Shown here: positions 16,085 through 24,953 of the stretch, one piece after another
Position numbering within the stretch: the first letter of the stretch is position 1
Layout of the letters: each line of letters begins with the position of its first letter
Source of the DNA: Niabella drilacis
GTDB taxonomy: Bacteria > Bacteroidota > Bacteroidia > Chitinophagales > Chitinophagaceae
Reading direction: 5' to 3'
NCBI RefSeq assembly: GCF_900101395.1
Contig: NZ_FMZO01000004.1
Coordinates: 187,367 to 251,366 of the forward strand
DNA: 64,000 bases
Program-made: the position numbers and the translations under genes
The notes under the pieces: model-generated
The model's database searches: none
The model's input: only the letters and a program-made list of their open reading frames with translations
What the model was told of the DNA's origin: nothing

Positions 16085-17338
16085 ATGAACAAAAAAAGTG
16101 CGTCCTTTTTCAATAGAAGATCCATGAGTCCGGGTGTGTTCATTAAACGGAAAGAGTTTATACAGCTGGGATCCCTGGCTACAGCATCATTGATGATGCC
16201 CAAATTTTTAAAAGCATTAGAAAATCATGCGGCTGTACCTGCCGGCAACAAGGTGGTGGTGGTATTGCAGTTAAGCGGAGGCAACGATGGCTTAAATACC
16301 GTAATACCGGTGCGTAATGATGTTTACTATAAGCTGCGTCCGGGTTTGGGCATACAAAAGAATAAAACCCTGTCGCTGACAGATGAAGTAGCACTGCACC
16401 CTTCTCTTGCTGCATTAAAAGGATTGTATGATGAGGGAAATATGGCCATTCTGAATAATGTGGGGTATCCCAACCCGGATCGTTCGCATTTCCGGAGTAT
16501 GGATATCTGGCATTCTGCCAGCCAGAGCAGCGAATACTGGAGCAATGGCTGGATCGGCCGTTACCTGGATGCGCAATGTCATGGCTGCGATAAACCCACG
16601 CAGGCGCTTGAAGTGGATGATGTACTAAGCCTGGCCCTCAAGGGGGAGCAAAATAATGCGCTGGCAGTAAAAGATCCAAGCCGCCTGTTTGGCACTTCCA
16701 ACGAAAAATATTTCAGGGATATCAACAAAAATTACGGGAAGGACCACCATGATGAAAAGCCGGTCGATTACCTGTATAAGACCCTGGCTGAAACCATGTC
16801 TTCTGCTGATTATATCTTTAAGCAAAGCCGGCTGCATCCGTCATTAGGAAACTATCCCAACACTGAGTTAGGGAGTGGGCTGAAAACGATCGCTTCTCTT
16901 ATTTTTTCAGATATCAACACAAAAGTGTATTATATTTCCCTGGGCAGCTTTGACACCCATGTAGGGCAGGATGCCCAGCAGGGGAGGCTGTTTACCCAGA
17001 TGAGTGAAGCCATAAAGGCCTTTACTGATGACCTGAAAAAGAACAGCCGGATGGAAGACGTACTGATGTTTACCTTTTCAGAGTTTGGAAGAAGGGTGGC
17101 TCAGAACGCCAGCAACGGAACCGATCACGGAACGGCAAATAATATGTTCCTGATCAGCGGCGGCCTGAAACAGAAGGGGATTTTAAACGCGATGCCCAAC
17201 CTGGAAGACCTGAACCAGGGAGATCTGAAATATAATGTCGATTTTAAAAGCGTTTATGCCACAATACTTGAGAAGTGGTTGTCCGCAGATTCCTCCCGTA
17301 TTCTGAAGGCCCGGTATAATATGATGGATTTTATTTAA
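16085..17338 (+). CDS. DUF1501 domain-containing protein
   Basis: Member of the DUF1501 family, alkaline-phosphatase/sulfatase-like proteins of unproven activity. Visible motifs are VVVLQLSGGNDGLNTVIP, LHPSLAALKGLYDEG, NVGYPNPDRSHFRSMDIWHSA and the C-terminal FSEFGRRVAQNASNGTDHGTAN, whose Asp/His residues fit metal binding. The N-terminal region KRKEFIQLGSLATASLMM looks like a Tat-type export signal with KRK in place of a strict twin arginine. The ATG at 16085 is chosen over a TTG at 16076; an ATG at 16124 is also possible. It is the partner of the upstream DUF1800 gene. Confidence 0.88.
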   Translation: MNKKSASFFNRRSMSPGVFIKRKEFIQLGSLATASLMMPKFLKALENHAAVPAGNKVVVVLQLSGGNDGLNTVIPVRNDVYYKLRPGLGIQKNKTLSLTDEVALHPSLAALKGLYDEGNMAILNNVGYPNPDRSHFRSMDIWHSASQSSEYWSNGWIGRYLDAQCHGCDKPTQALEVDDVLSLALKGEQNNALAVKDPSRLFGTSNEKYFRDINKNYGKDHHDEKPVDYLYKTLAETMSSADYIFKQSRLHPSLGNYPNTELGSGLKTIASLIFSDINTKVYYISLGSFDTHVGQDAQQGRLFTQMSEAIKAFTDDLKKNSRMEDVLMFTFSEFGRRVAQNASNGTDHGTANNMFLISGGLKQKGILNAMPNLEDLNQGDLKYNVDFKSVYATILEKWLSADSSRILKARYNMMDFI

Positions 17339-17346
17339 GAGAAGAT

Positions 17347-17555
17347 GCCACTGAAGCACAGAAACACTGATTTTTATTCCGCATATATCGCTTTATATCA
17401 GCAGGCCTGATAGCGGTGAATTAAAGTAAGAATACTTGGTATTTCTGCGCCTGTGGCATTCAACAAAAGATGCTCTTGGTTACATCCCCGGTTCGCATAG
17501 GTTGGTGATGATACAGGAGAATAAGAAAACTCAGTGTCTCAGTCCCTCTGTGGCC
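17347..17555. repeat. Interspersed element with CCACTGA/CTCTGTGG inverted ends (copy A)
   Basis: The left end GCCACTGAAGCACAGAAACA and the reverse complement of the right end (GGCCACAGAGGGACTGAGAC, 17555 inward) are imperfect inverted repeats about 35 bp long, both continuing into a T-rich ATTCC-like stretch. The 209-bp unit fills the gap after DUF1501. Related ends occur at 45005-45272 and 47519-47926. It codes for nothing recognisable. Confidence 0.5.
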
Positions 17556-17560
17556 TAAAC

Positions 17561-17590
17561 AAAAAAGAGGCTGCCCTTTTCAAGGCAGCC
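17561..17590 (-). terminator. Terminator of the YtxH gene
   Basis: The stem GGCTGCC (17569-17575) pairs with GGCAGCC (17584-17590). Read on the minus strand, it is followed by TCTTTTTT (down to 17561). It sits 20 bp past the ytxH-like stop. Confidence 0.7.
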
Positions 17591-17609
17591 CCGTAAAAAT
17601 CTATTGAAA

Positions 17610-17837
17610 TTAAATGCTTTCGGCCTTCAGATTCTCAGTTTCCTCATGAACATACTCTTCAAGGTCATCTGCCCGGTCTTCAAACCGGCTGGCGACGCTG
17701 TCAATAAAATCCGCAAACTGATCTTTAAGATCGTTTCCCTTATCTGCAATACGCCTGCGGGTAGCGGTTCCTTTATCCGGGGCATATAAAATACCAACGA
17801 TGAGGCCAAGGGCGAAGCCTGTAACGAGCTTATTCAT
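17610..17837 (-). CDS. YtxH domain-containing small membrane-anchored protein
   Basis: A 75-residue protein. The N-terminal hydrophobic helix LVTGFALGLIVGILYAPDKG ends in the LYAPxxG turn typical of YtxH proteins. After it comes TRRRIADKGNDLKDQ and an acidic helical tail. YtxH-like proteins are often stress-induced, but their function is unknown. The gene is monocistronic with its own terminator. A weak -7-like box (TACCTTTA on the minus strand at 17884-17877) lies upstream. Confidence 0.85.
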   Translation of the reverse strand: MNKLVTGFALGLIVGILYAPDKGTATRRRIADKGNDLKDQFADFIDSVASRFEDRADDLEEYVHEETENLKAESI

Positions 17838-18091
17838 AATATTTTAACTTTTAGGTTTGAAATTCGGGTTCTAATATAAAGGTACACAAATAACTATGCC
17901 AAAAACAGAACGGGTGCATAAAACTTTTATTCGCCCCGGTAAGCCCCGCCGGAGACAGGTGCAGAAAAGTCCGGGAAGAATCTGCTATTTCTTTTTAAAC
18001 CGGCACGTTGGCTATAATTGCTTTTCCGTATCATTTTATTGCTTTTTTGTTTCATTTTTGAGGTGTATGTCCGGGTTTACGGGCAAAATGA

Positions 18092-18099
18092 TATTTTTG
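18092..18099 (+). promoter_or_regulatory. Predicted -7 element for the sensor kinase gene
   Basis: TATTTTTG matches TAnnTTTG and lies 30 bp before the ATG at 18129. It argues against the longer reading frame that begins at 18018. Confidence 0.4.
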
Positions 18100-18128
18100 G
18101 TATTTATTCATTTCCGCACTTTTTATAC

Positions 18129-21100
18129 ATGGCTGCTTTTTTGGAGCATATCGTCTGCAGAGTCCGTGAGTATGTATTGTTAACGATCTGTTGTATGGTT
18201 GCATTTTTGTGGACCCCGAGCCCTGCCAACAGTCAGCAGCATGTTTTTGTACGGTATGATATTACAGCAGGCCTGAATAACAATACTACTTTTTGTGCTT
18301 TACAGGATAAAAGAGGGTTTATATGGATCGGCACGGCAGACGGACTGAACCGTTTTGACGGCAACCGGTTTAAATCATACAGGTATATCTCCGGAAGCGG
18401 CACCATTACCGGTCCCTGTTATGTTTGGAAAATACTGGAGCACAGCAACGGAACCCTTTGGGTAGGCACCAATCAGGGGATCTTTATATTTGATGAGTCA
18501 ACAGAGACCTTCCGCCATATAAAAGATATTCCATGGGGCGTGGTCGCAGGGATGACGGAAGACTCTTCTGGGAAGGTTTGGGTATCTCTTTACCAGGAAC
18601 TCTATATCTGTGACCCGGCAGGCGGGAACGCAATAAAGCTGACCGGCTTTTCCGGAAGGCGTTTTGTAGACATCATTACTACAGAAAATAAAGAAATATG
18701 GGTGGGTACAGAAACGGGCGAACTGGGCAAATGGGAGCCGGAACGGGAGGGCTTCACCTTTTACCCGGTGTTTGGAGATGTACAGCCGGAGAGTGTGCGG
18801 CCTGTCATCCGGATTTTTGAAAAAGAGCCGGGTGTATTGTGGGTGGGATCCCGACAGGGGGCAAGGGCATTTAACCGGGTCACGCATGCCGTTACACCGC
18901 TGCTTGCCGGTGAAGTTCTGCAAACAGATCTGCAGGTAAGGGATTTTATTAAAATAAACAATAACGAGTTTTGGGTTGCCACAAAAAAAGGTATTTATGT
19001 ACTGGATACGACAGGTCATATAACGGGCCATATAAAAAAAGATAATGCCAGCCTTAACTCCCTCTCCGGCGACGATGTTCAAAGTATCTTTAAAGACCGG
19101 GAGGGAGGCATCTGGTGCGCTACATATTATGGAGGCGTTAGCTATTATGCTTCTGCCAATGCTGCTTTCCAGGTTTATTTTCCCGGGCTGGCCGAGGGCG
19201 CAATAAGGGGGAGTAATATTACAACCATTACAGAAGATCCGGCAGGTAATATCTGGATGGCGGGAGATAACGGGCTTAATAAGTTTGATCCCATATCCCG
19301 GAGGTTCACCGGTTTTTCTCCTTTTGAAAAAAAACGTATGATAACGGGCCTGGACCTGCTTGGACTGATGAGCGACAGCGCCCGTCTGTGGCTGGGTGTA
19401 TTCCGGCATGGAATTGACGTACTGGATATTCAAAAAGAGAAGGTGGTACAGCGGTTTGCTGCCGGTGCAGGTATGTTCGATCTCAAAAGCAACCGGATCA
19501 TGTGTATTTACCAGGTGGCGGGCAAGGATGTGATATGGGTGGGCACCGCGGACGGGCTTTTCCGGTATGACAAACGCACCGACCGGTTTACAATGCCGGG
19601 CTATTTTCCACAGAAAACACCCTACAACTGTATTTTTGAAACGCCGGATGGAACGCTATGGGGCTTATCAGACCGTTTATACTACTACAATCCAAAGAAG
19701 AACATACACGGAGGGCTTCAGGTAATGGTGAATGGCACAGACATCCTGCCCACCAGTATTAACTCTTCGGTAATCGTTGCCCGGGATGGTACCCTTTGGC
19801 TGGGTACAGGGAACGGGCTGATACATATTGACCTTCAAACAAAAAAAGCAAGGATCTACACCGATGCCGATGGTCTGCCTGCGAACATTGTAAGCGGTGT
19901 GGTGGAAGACAATACAGGAGGTTTGTGGCTTACCACAACAGGGGGAGTGGTCCTGCTGAACCCTCAAACGAATATAATAACCAGTTATCCGCAAACAAAG
20001 GGACTCACCGGGGGGCAGTTCTCCTATGTATCTTCCTACAAATCAAAAAACGGGCGTATTTATATTGGTGTGCAGGGCGGGGTGATCTGTATCAACCCTG
20101 ACTTATTGCAGCAGGATAAATTTGTTCCGCCCGTTTATATCACTGGTATTTCTGTTTTTAACACTCCTCTTGCTATTAATAAAAAAGAGGGACCCTTAAA
20201 ACAGTCTGTCTTGCTTACGGATGCCATTACACTAACACACAGGCAAACCCCGTTTTCTATAAGTTTTGCCGCGTTAAGCTATGCCACGCCCGGAGGCTTG
20301 CGCTACGAATATAAGCTTGAGGGGATCGATAAGGACTGGCACCTGGTAGATAACAGCGATCCGCTGGTTAATTTTACAGGGTTGCCGCCGGGCAACTATG
20401 TTTTTAGAGTCCGTTCAGGCAGTGGCCGGGGCCTCTGGCAAAAAAATGAAAAGCTGTTAAATATCACGATCCTGAACCCATTTTACAAAACGGATATAGC
20501 GTATGGGATCTATCTGCTGTTACTGGCGGGACTTGTTTACTGGTGGTTGCGCAGCTACAAAAGGCACTTATCGGATAAGCAGAAGCGGAACACACAATTG
20601 TATGAGATCAAAAAGGAAAAAGAGTTATACGCTGCCAAGACCGCATTTTTTACGGAAGTGATCCATGAAATACGCACACCGGTAACATTGCTGAAAGCCC
20701 CCCTGGAAATGGCCATGGCCGACAGCAGGGAGCTGCCCCGGACCCAGCGGTACCTTGCTATTATGGAGGAAAATATGCAGCGCCTGTCGGTGCTCATCAA
20801 CCAGCTGTTGAAATTAAAGGGAACGGAGTCTGCGCAATTCCGGCTGCAACGCTCTTCTGTAAAATTGGAGAGCCTGCTGGCTGAGATCTATTTTGTTTTT
20901 AACCCTGTTATCAAACAGCGCCGCATAAAGTTTCATTCGGCAATAAGTGAAGCCATTACACCTTTTCAGGCAGATAAGGAGGCTTTAACAACGATCATCA
21001 CCAACCTGTTGGATAACGCTGTTAAATATTGCGACCACCAGGTGATTGTAAAAGCAGATTACAGCAAGGATAAAGACCCGGTACTGGAAATAAGCATTGC

Positions 21101-21320
21101 CAGCGATGGGCTAAAGATCCATCCCGAATACAGGGAAAAGATCTTCAAACCTTTTTACCGGTTAAAGGAAACCCGGCAGGTAGCAGGCACCGGCATCGGG
21201 CTTGCATTGGCCCGCGCTCTGGCAAATGCGCATAACGGCAGCCTTCACCTGGAATCTGCGGAAACATTGAATATATTTATTTTAAAACTACCTGTTTGTC
21301 TTCCTGAAGTACATGAATAG
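18129..21320 (+). CDS. Two-component sensor histidine kinase with double beta-propeller and Y_Y_Y domain
   Basis: The architecture is that of the sensor half of Bacteroidota hybrid two-component systems. A signal/anchor is followed by about 14 Reg_prop units (pattern G-x-[IL]W[IVL]G[T]x-GL), i.e. two seven-bladed periplasmic propellers. Then come a Y_Y_Y domain (~690-765), one transmembrane helix (AYGIYLLLLAGLVYWWL), a HisKA domain with phospho-acceptor H846 in FTEVIHEIRTP, and a HATPase with N-box NLLDNAVKYC and G2 box GTGIGLALA. The G1 box is degenerate (ASDGLKIHPE instead of DNGxGI). Unlike the usual hybrids, the protein stops here, and the receiver/AraC part is the next gene. The start at 18129 is chosen by promoter position; 18195 is possible. 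The ligand is unknown, usually a glycan breakdown product. Confidence 0.88.
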   Translation: MAAFLEHIVCRVREYVLLTICCMVAFLWTPSPANSQQHVFVRYDITAGLNNNTTFCALQDKRGFIWIGTADGLNRFDGNRFKSYRYISGSGTITGPCYVWKILEHSNGTLWVGTNQGIFIFDESTETFRHIKDIPWGVVAGMTEDSSGKVWVSLYQELYICDPAGGNAIKLTGFSGRRFVDIITTENKEIWVGTETGELGKWEPEREGFTFYPVFGDVQPESVRPVIRIFEKEPGVLWVGSRQGARAFNRVTHAVTPLLAGEVLQTDLQVRDFIKINNNEFWVATKKGIYVLDTTGHITGHIKKDNASLNSLSGDDVQSIFKDREGGIWCATYYGGVSYYASANAAFQVYFPGLAEGAIRGSNITTITEDPAGNIWMAGDNGLNKFDPISRRFTGFSPFEKKRMITGLDLLGLMSDSARLWLGVFRHGIDVLDIQKEKVVQRFAAGAGMFDLKSNRIMCIYQVAGKDVIWVGTADGLFRYDKRTDRFTMPGYFPQKTPYNCIFETPDGTLWGLSDRLYYYNPKKNIHGGLQVMVNGTDILPTSINSSVIVARDGTLWLGTGNGLIHIDLQTKKARIYTDADGLPANIVSGVVEDNTGGLWLTTTGGVVLLNPQTNIITSYPQTKGLTGGQFSYVSSYKSKNGRIYIGVQGGVICINPDLLQQDKFVPPVYITGISVFNTPLAINKKEGPLKQSVLLTDAITLTHRQTPFSISFAALSYATPGGLRYEYKLEGIDKDWHLVDNSDPLVNFTGLPPGNYVFRVRSGSGRGLWQKNEKLLNITILNPFYKTDIAYGIYLLLLAGLVYWWLRSYKRHLSDKQKRNTQLYEIKKEKELYAAKTAFFTEVIHEIRTPVTLLKAPLEMAMADSRELPRTQRYLAIMEENMQRLSVLINQLLKLKGTESAQFRLQRSSVKLESLLAEIYFVFNPVIKQRRIKFHSAISEAITPFQADKEALTTIITNLLDNAVKYCDHQVIVKADYSKDKDPVLEISIASDGLKIHPEYREKIFKPFYRLKETRQVAGTGIGLALARALANAHNGSLHLESAETLNIFILKLPVCLPEVHE

Positions 21321-21334
21321 GGCAATTGATTTTG

Positions 21335-22093
21335 ATGGAAGAAACAAAAATATTGATAGTTGATGACGAAAGGGCGCTTGTTGAGTTGCTGACAGATATT
21401 TTTGCGACTAAATTTAAGGTCTTTGTATCGTTTGATGGGGATACTGCACTGAAAATATTAAGAGAGGAGAACATTGGATTGATTATCAGCGATGTCCTGA
21501 TGCCCGGCATCGATGGGTTGGAACTTTGTGCTATGATTAAAACAACGGTGGAACTGAGCCATATCCCGGTAGTCCTCTTAACGGCAAAGAGTGATCTTGA
21601 GGATAAGATCGCAGGATTGCAGAACGGGGCGGATGTTTATATAGAAAAGCCGTTCTCTCCCGCATACCTCGAAGCTCAGGTGCTTAGCCTCCTGCAAAAC
21701 CGGTTCCGGCTCAGGGAACATTTTGCCCGGCAACCGTTTGTGGGTATTACCAGCCTGGCATTTACAAAAACGGACGAACGCTTTCTGACCGCCTTACAGG
21801 AGCTTATTGAAGAGCATATTGCAGATCCTTTCCTGGATATTGAGTACCTGGCTGCAAGGCTGCACATGAGCCGTACAACCCTCTACCGGAAAATAAATGA
21901 ACTATCAGACCTTACACCTGCGGAGATCATTGACCTGGCCAGGTTAAACAAGGCCGCCGCATTAATAAGGGAAGGCCAGTACCAGATGAGTGAAATAGCA
22001 ATGATGACCGGCTATTCCTCGCCCTCGCAGTTTTCTAAAAACTTCAAACGCAGGTTTGGCAAAACACCGCTGGCCTATTCCCGGGGATATTAA
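21335..22093 (+). CDS. Response regulator with AraC-type DNA-binding domain
   Basis: A 252-residue transcription factor. The receiver domain (1-120) has KILIVDDE with the acidic pair, phospho-acceptor D53 in LIISDVLMPG, T83 and K105 in VYIEKPF. The AraC/XylS helix-turn-helix domain (~150-250) contains LAARLHMSRTTLYRKI and GYSSPSQFSKNFKRRFGKTP. It starts 14 bp after the sensor kinase stop, so the two are cotranscribed and should be cognate partners. In most Bacteroidota these parts are fused behind the kinase in one protein. The likely target is the adjacent downstream RCC1-repeat gene, by proximity only. The ATG at 21335 is chosen over a TTG at 21326. Confidence 0.93.
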   Translation: MEETKILIVDDERALVELLTDIFATKFKVFVSFDGDTALKILREENIGLIISDVLMPGIDGLELCAMIKTTVELSHIPVVLLTAKSDLEDKIAGLQNGADVYIEKPFSPAYLEAQVLSLLQNRFRLREHFARQPFVGITSLAFTKTDERFLTALQELIEEHIADPFLDIEYLAARLHMSRTTLYRKINELSDLTPAEIIDLARLNKAAALIREGQYQMSEIAMMTGYSSPSQFSKNFKRRFGKTPLAYSRGY

Positions 22094-22301
22094 TGGACGC
22101 TTTGTTTTTGATGCTGCACACCGGCGTTGAAACAAATAAGCAAGAAAAAGGCACGTAACAGAAAGGGCTTTTTACACGTTTTCGGGTTCTTTGTACCGGA
22201 GTGGAAATGTAGATTTCTGCAGCAACCAAGCCTTTATAACAATTCATTTATCTGTGTATTAGAGTTCCTAAACAGCCTTTTTAACTATTTAATATTCCAA
22301 A

Positions 22302-24872
22302 ATGACAGACATCTATGTAATTAAGAAACCTGGAAAAAGCCGGGGTAAAACAACGTTCTTTTATAGACGAATACTGCCGCCCTCTTTGTATGCCTGTTTA
22401 CTGGCGCTTTTGATGCAATTGAATGCGGGTGCTCAAAACTGCTACACCAACCAGGGTTGCCAGGACTACAGTAATTTTGGCTTTAATTCTTCAACAGCCG
22501 CCACACTGGAGTACGACAACTTCGTTTCCTCCTTTCACTCTACCATTGTAAGGGATATCGACGGCAACTTTAAAATCTGGGGTCAGTATACCAAAAGCAC
22601 GGGGACTTCTGACTGGACAAAGCCTACTATTATTAATGTTGGCAATTTTCCCGGCCTTACCGGCACCCCGCTTAAAGCCGCAGTAGGAAGCAGCCAAACC
22701 AGCATTCAACATATCCTGCTTACCAGTGATAATAAACTGTGGGCATGGGGTACTGCTGGTACAGTGGTAAGTACCGGTGTAAGAAGCGTGCCGGCCCTGG
22801 GGTCGTTCAGCCTGCCTGCCGGTGTAACTGCCGCTGATGTAAAAATGATATTCGGTACTTATCAAACCCTGGTGCTTACTACCTGCGGTAGTAAGGGCGG
22901 AAGGGTATATGTTCTTTCTCAAAACGATAATATGCGTGGCGACGGCGGTACCGGTGCTGCTACGTGGGCCACGGTGCAAAAATCAACAGGAGGTGACCTT
23001 ACTGGTATTGTGGCGACCCGGGGCTGCCCAACCGGGTTGATTGCCCTGGATCAGAATGGAGGTTTGTGGACCTGGGGCGATATCACGTATAATGGTGATA
23101 ATGCAGGAAATCCTTCAGCACGTAGTAAAGCAACGGCTATGATACTTCCCGGCGGCAGCGGCAATATCAAAATGATCGGCGCTACCGGCACGGACCGTAC
23201 TACTGCCAATGCGGCGTATTATGTATTGTATGAAAACAATAACCTTTATGCAATAGGCAATAATACCAGCAGGCAATTGGGAAACTGGAGTACTACCAGC
23301 TCCAACGCCTGGCTGCAACCCCGATACACTTCAACCAGCGGCCAGAAGATGAACGATATTGCCTGGATATCGCCTAATGAACATGATAATTATTATCCCT
23401 CCATAAACGTGGTTACCACCGGGAAAAAATTATATAACTGGGGCCTGGAGAGCGGATACGACCTGGGCAGAGGGGTACAGTCGAGTACGGGGGGATCCAC
23501 CGCTGTTGATCCGGGTCTGGCGAATCAGTTTCCCTCCGGTTTTTCTAACGACAATATCATCGTGGTAGAAACCGGCGGACATACCACCCTGATCGCGCAG
23601 CAATGCCAGGATAATTTTGGCTATGTGGGGCACAAAACCAATGGTAGCATGGGTGATGGGAGCACCACCGGCGGCTCTCAAAAAACATTTTCTTTCAACA
23701 CCGCTGCCGTACAGATCTGTGGCGCCCCAACGGTAGATGCGGGCATTAATACTTCAGTAAATACTACCGATTATTGCCGCCAGCAGCCTGTTACCCTCTA
23801 TCCTTATCCGGCTAACATTGCAGGAGCAACACTTTCCATTACGAGCGGCGGCAGTATTGCCAGCCTGAACGCAAGTACCAATGTACTTTCCTTTAGCGGT
23901 ACCGGCACTGTTGTGGTAACATATAAGGTAAACATAAGTGGCTGTAATCCCGCTACGGTAACCAGAACCTTTAATGTGGTTGACTGCAGCCCCACGGTGA
24001 CCATTCCCGGTAAGGTATGGGATGATAAAAACGGGGATGCAAAAACCGCCGCATCGGGTGAGCCGGGCATTGCCAATGGTTTGTGGGCTAACTTAGTAGA
24101 CCCTGATGGTGTGGTAGTGGCTTCGGTGAAAGTGGCAGATGACGGCTCTTTCCAGATCGTAGTGGATAAAGGCAGCCTAACAAGCGGCAATTATTCGATC
24201 ATACTGACCAATGCTGCAAAAGGCAATGGCGACCTGCTGACCGGTGCAGAGACTCCTGCTGGAGGGTATGGGTATACAGGAACGAATAGCGGCACAGATG
24301 CCAGCGCAAACAGGAATAACCGTACCGGGAAATTTACATTGGCGAACCTGAATCAGACGGCGAATAACGGCTCAACATCCCCTGTTAACTTTGGTATCAG
24401 TAACGATCCCACCGCGCTGCCGGTAACCTTCGGTGCTGTTTCCGCCAAAATTGTAAACCGGCAATTAGTAGTGAACTGGAGTACGATGAGCGAAGTAAAT
24501 AATGATCATTTTGAAATAGAGGTTTCAAACGATGGCACGCACTTTACCCGTATCGGCTCTGTAAAAAGCCAGGCACCTAATGGAAATGCGACGGAAGTAA
24601 TCAATTATAAATTTGAAGTGGATGCGCAAGGCGCCGCTGCGGCTTTGGGAATTGGGGTTCTGGCTTTTGGTGCCCTGGCATTCGGTTTCAGCCGCCGGCA
24701 AAAAGTGTTCCTGATCGTAGTGATGATGGCTGGCGGCACCCTGTTTTTTACAGGTTGTAAAAGAGATGTTGCTGATCTAAACAATACAGGAAGTATACAG
24801 GTTCGGGTGGTGCAGGTTGATATTGATGGTAACCGGACTTTCAGCAAAATTGTGCAGGCAGTAGCAGAGTAA
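22302..24872 (+). CDS. Large RCC1-repeat surface protein with interrupted C-terminal Fn3-like domain
   Basis: The N-terminus has a long basic lead, then a hydrophobic signal segment ending LLMQLNAGAQ. Residues ~45-475 carry RCC1-like propeller repeats (DNKLWAWGTAG, NGGLWTWGDI, NNLYAIGNNTSRQLG, KLYNWGLESGYDLGRG). Residues ~565-700 resemble an SdrD/Cna-B type domain (GKVWDDKNGD, DGSFQIVV). The region ~705-770 starts as the LPVTF...VNWST.SE.NNDHFEIEVSNDGTHFTRIG domain found just before type IX secretion tails. It is then interrupted by a 55-60 residue segment with two hydrophobic helices and LFFTGCKRD, after which VVQVDIDGNRTFSKIV completes the domain. Probably cell-surface; its role is unknown. 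It follows the two-component genes by about 200 bp. Confidence 0.7.
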   Translation: MTDIYVIKKPGKSRGKTTFFYRRILPPSLYACLLALLMQLNAGAQNCYTNQGCQDYSNFGFNSSTAATLEYDNFVSSFHSTIVRDIDGNFKIWGQYTKSTGTSDWTKPTIINVGNFPGLTGTPLKAAVGSSQTSIQHILLTSDNKLWAWGTAGTVVSTGVRSVPALGSFSLPAGVTAADVKMIFGTYQTLVLTTCGSKGGRVYVLSQNDNMRGDGGTGAATWATVQKSTGGDLTGIVATRGCPTGLIALDQNGGLWTWGDITYNGDNAGNPSARSKATAMILPGGSGNIKMIGATGTDRTTANAAYYVLYENNNLYAIGNNTSRQLGNWSTTSSNAWLQPRYTSTSGQKMNDIAWISPNEHDNYYPSINVVTTGKKLYNWGLESGYDLGRGVQSSTGGSTAVDPGLANQFPSGFSNDNIIVVETGGHTTLIAQQCQDNFGYVGHKTNGSMGDGSTTGGSQKTFSFNTAAVQICGAPTVDAGINTSVNTTDYCRQQPVTLYPYPANIAGATLSITSGGSIASLNASTNVLSFSGTGTVVVTYKVNISGCNPATVTRTFNVVDCSPTVTIPGKVWDDKNGDAKTAASGEPGIANGLWANLVDPDGVVVASVKVADDGSFQIVVDKGSLTSGNYSIILTNAAKGNGDLLTGAETPAGGYGYTGTNSGTDASANRNNRTGKFTLANLNQTANNGSTSPVNFGISNDPTALPVTFGAVSAKIVNRQLVVNWSTMSEVNNDHFEIEVSNDGTHFTRIGSVKSQAPNGNATEVINYKFEVDAQGAAAALGIGVLAFGALAFGFSRRQKVFLIVVMMAGGTLFFTGCKRDVADLNNTGSIQVRVVQVDIDGNRTFSKIVQAVAE

Positions 24873-24922
24873 ACAGAAGGCAATAGCTACATTCAGATAA
24901 ATCAGTATCAATGAATGTTAAC

Positions 24923-24952
24923 GGGGCGTAATTCCTTACTGCCCCTTTTTTT
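24923..24952. terminator. Terminator between the RCC1 protein gene and the ABC ATPase gene
   Basis: GGGGC (24923-24927) pairs with GCCCC (24941-24945), extended by TAA/TTA within the stem, then seven T. It serves the plus-strand RCC1 gene. Confidence 0.65.
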
Positions 24953-24953
24953 A

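Noticed and set aside
21277-21335. A frameshift or sequencing error splitting a normal hybrid two-component protein
   Set aside because: The sensor ends with a clean stop after a normal kinase end, and the receiver gene has its own ATG 14 bp later. A natural split is more likely, though resequencing would settle it.
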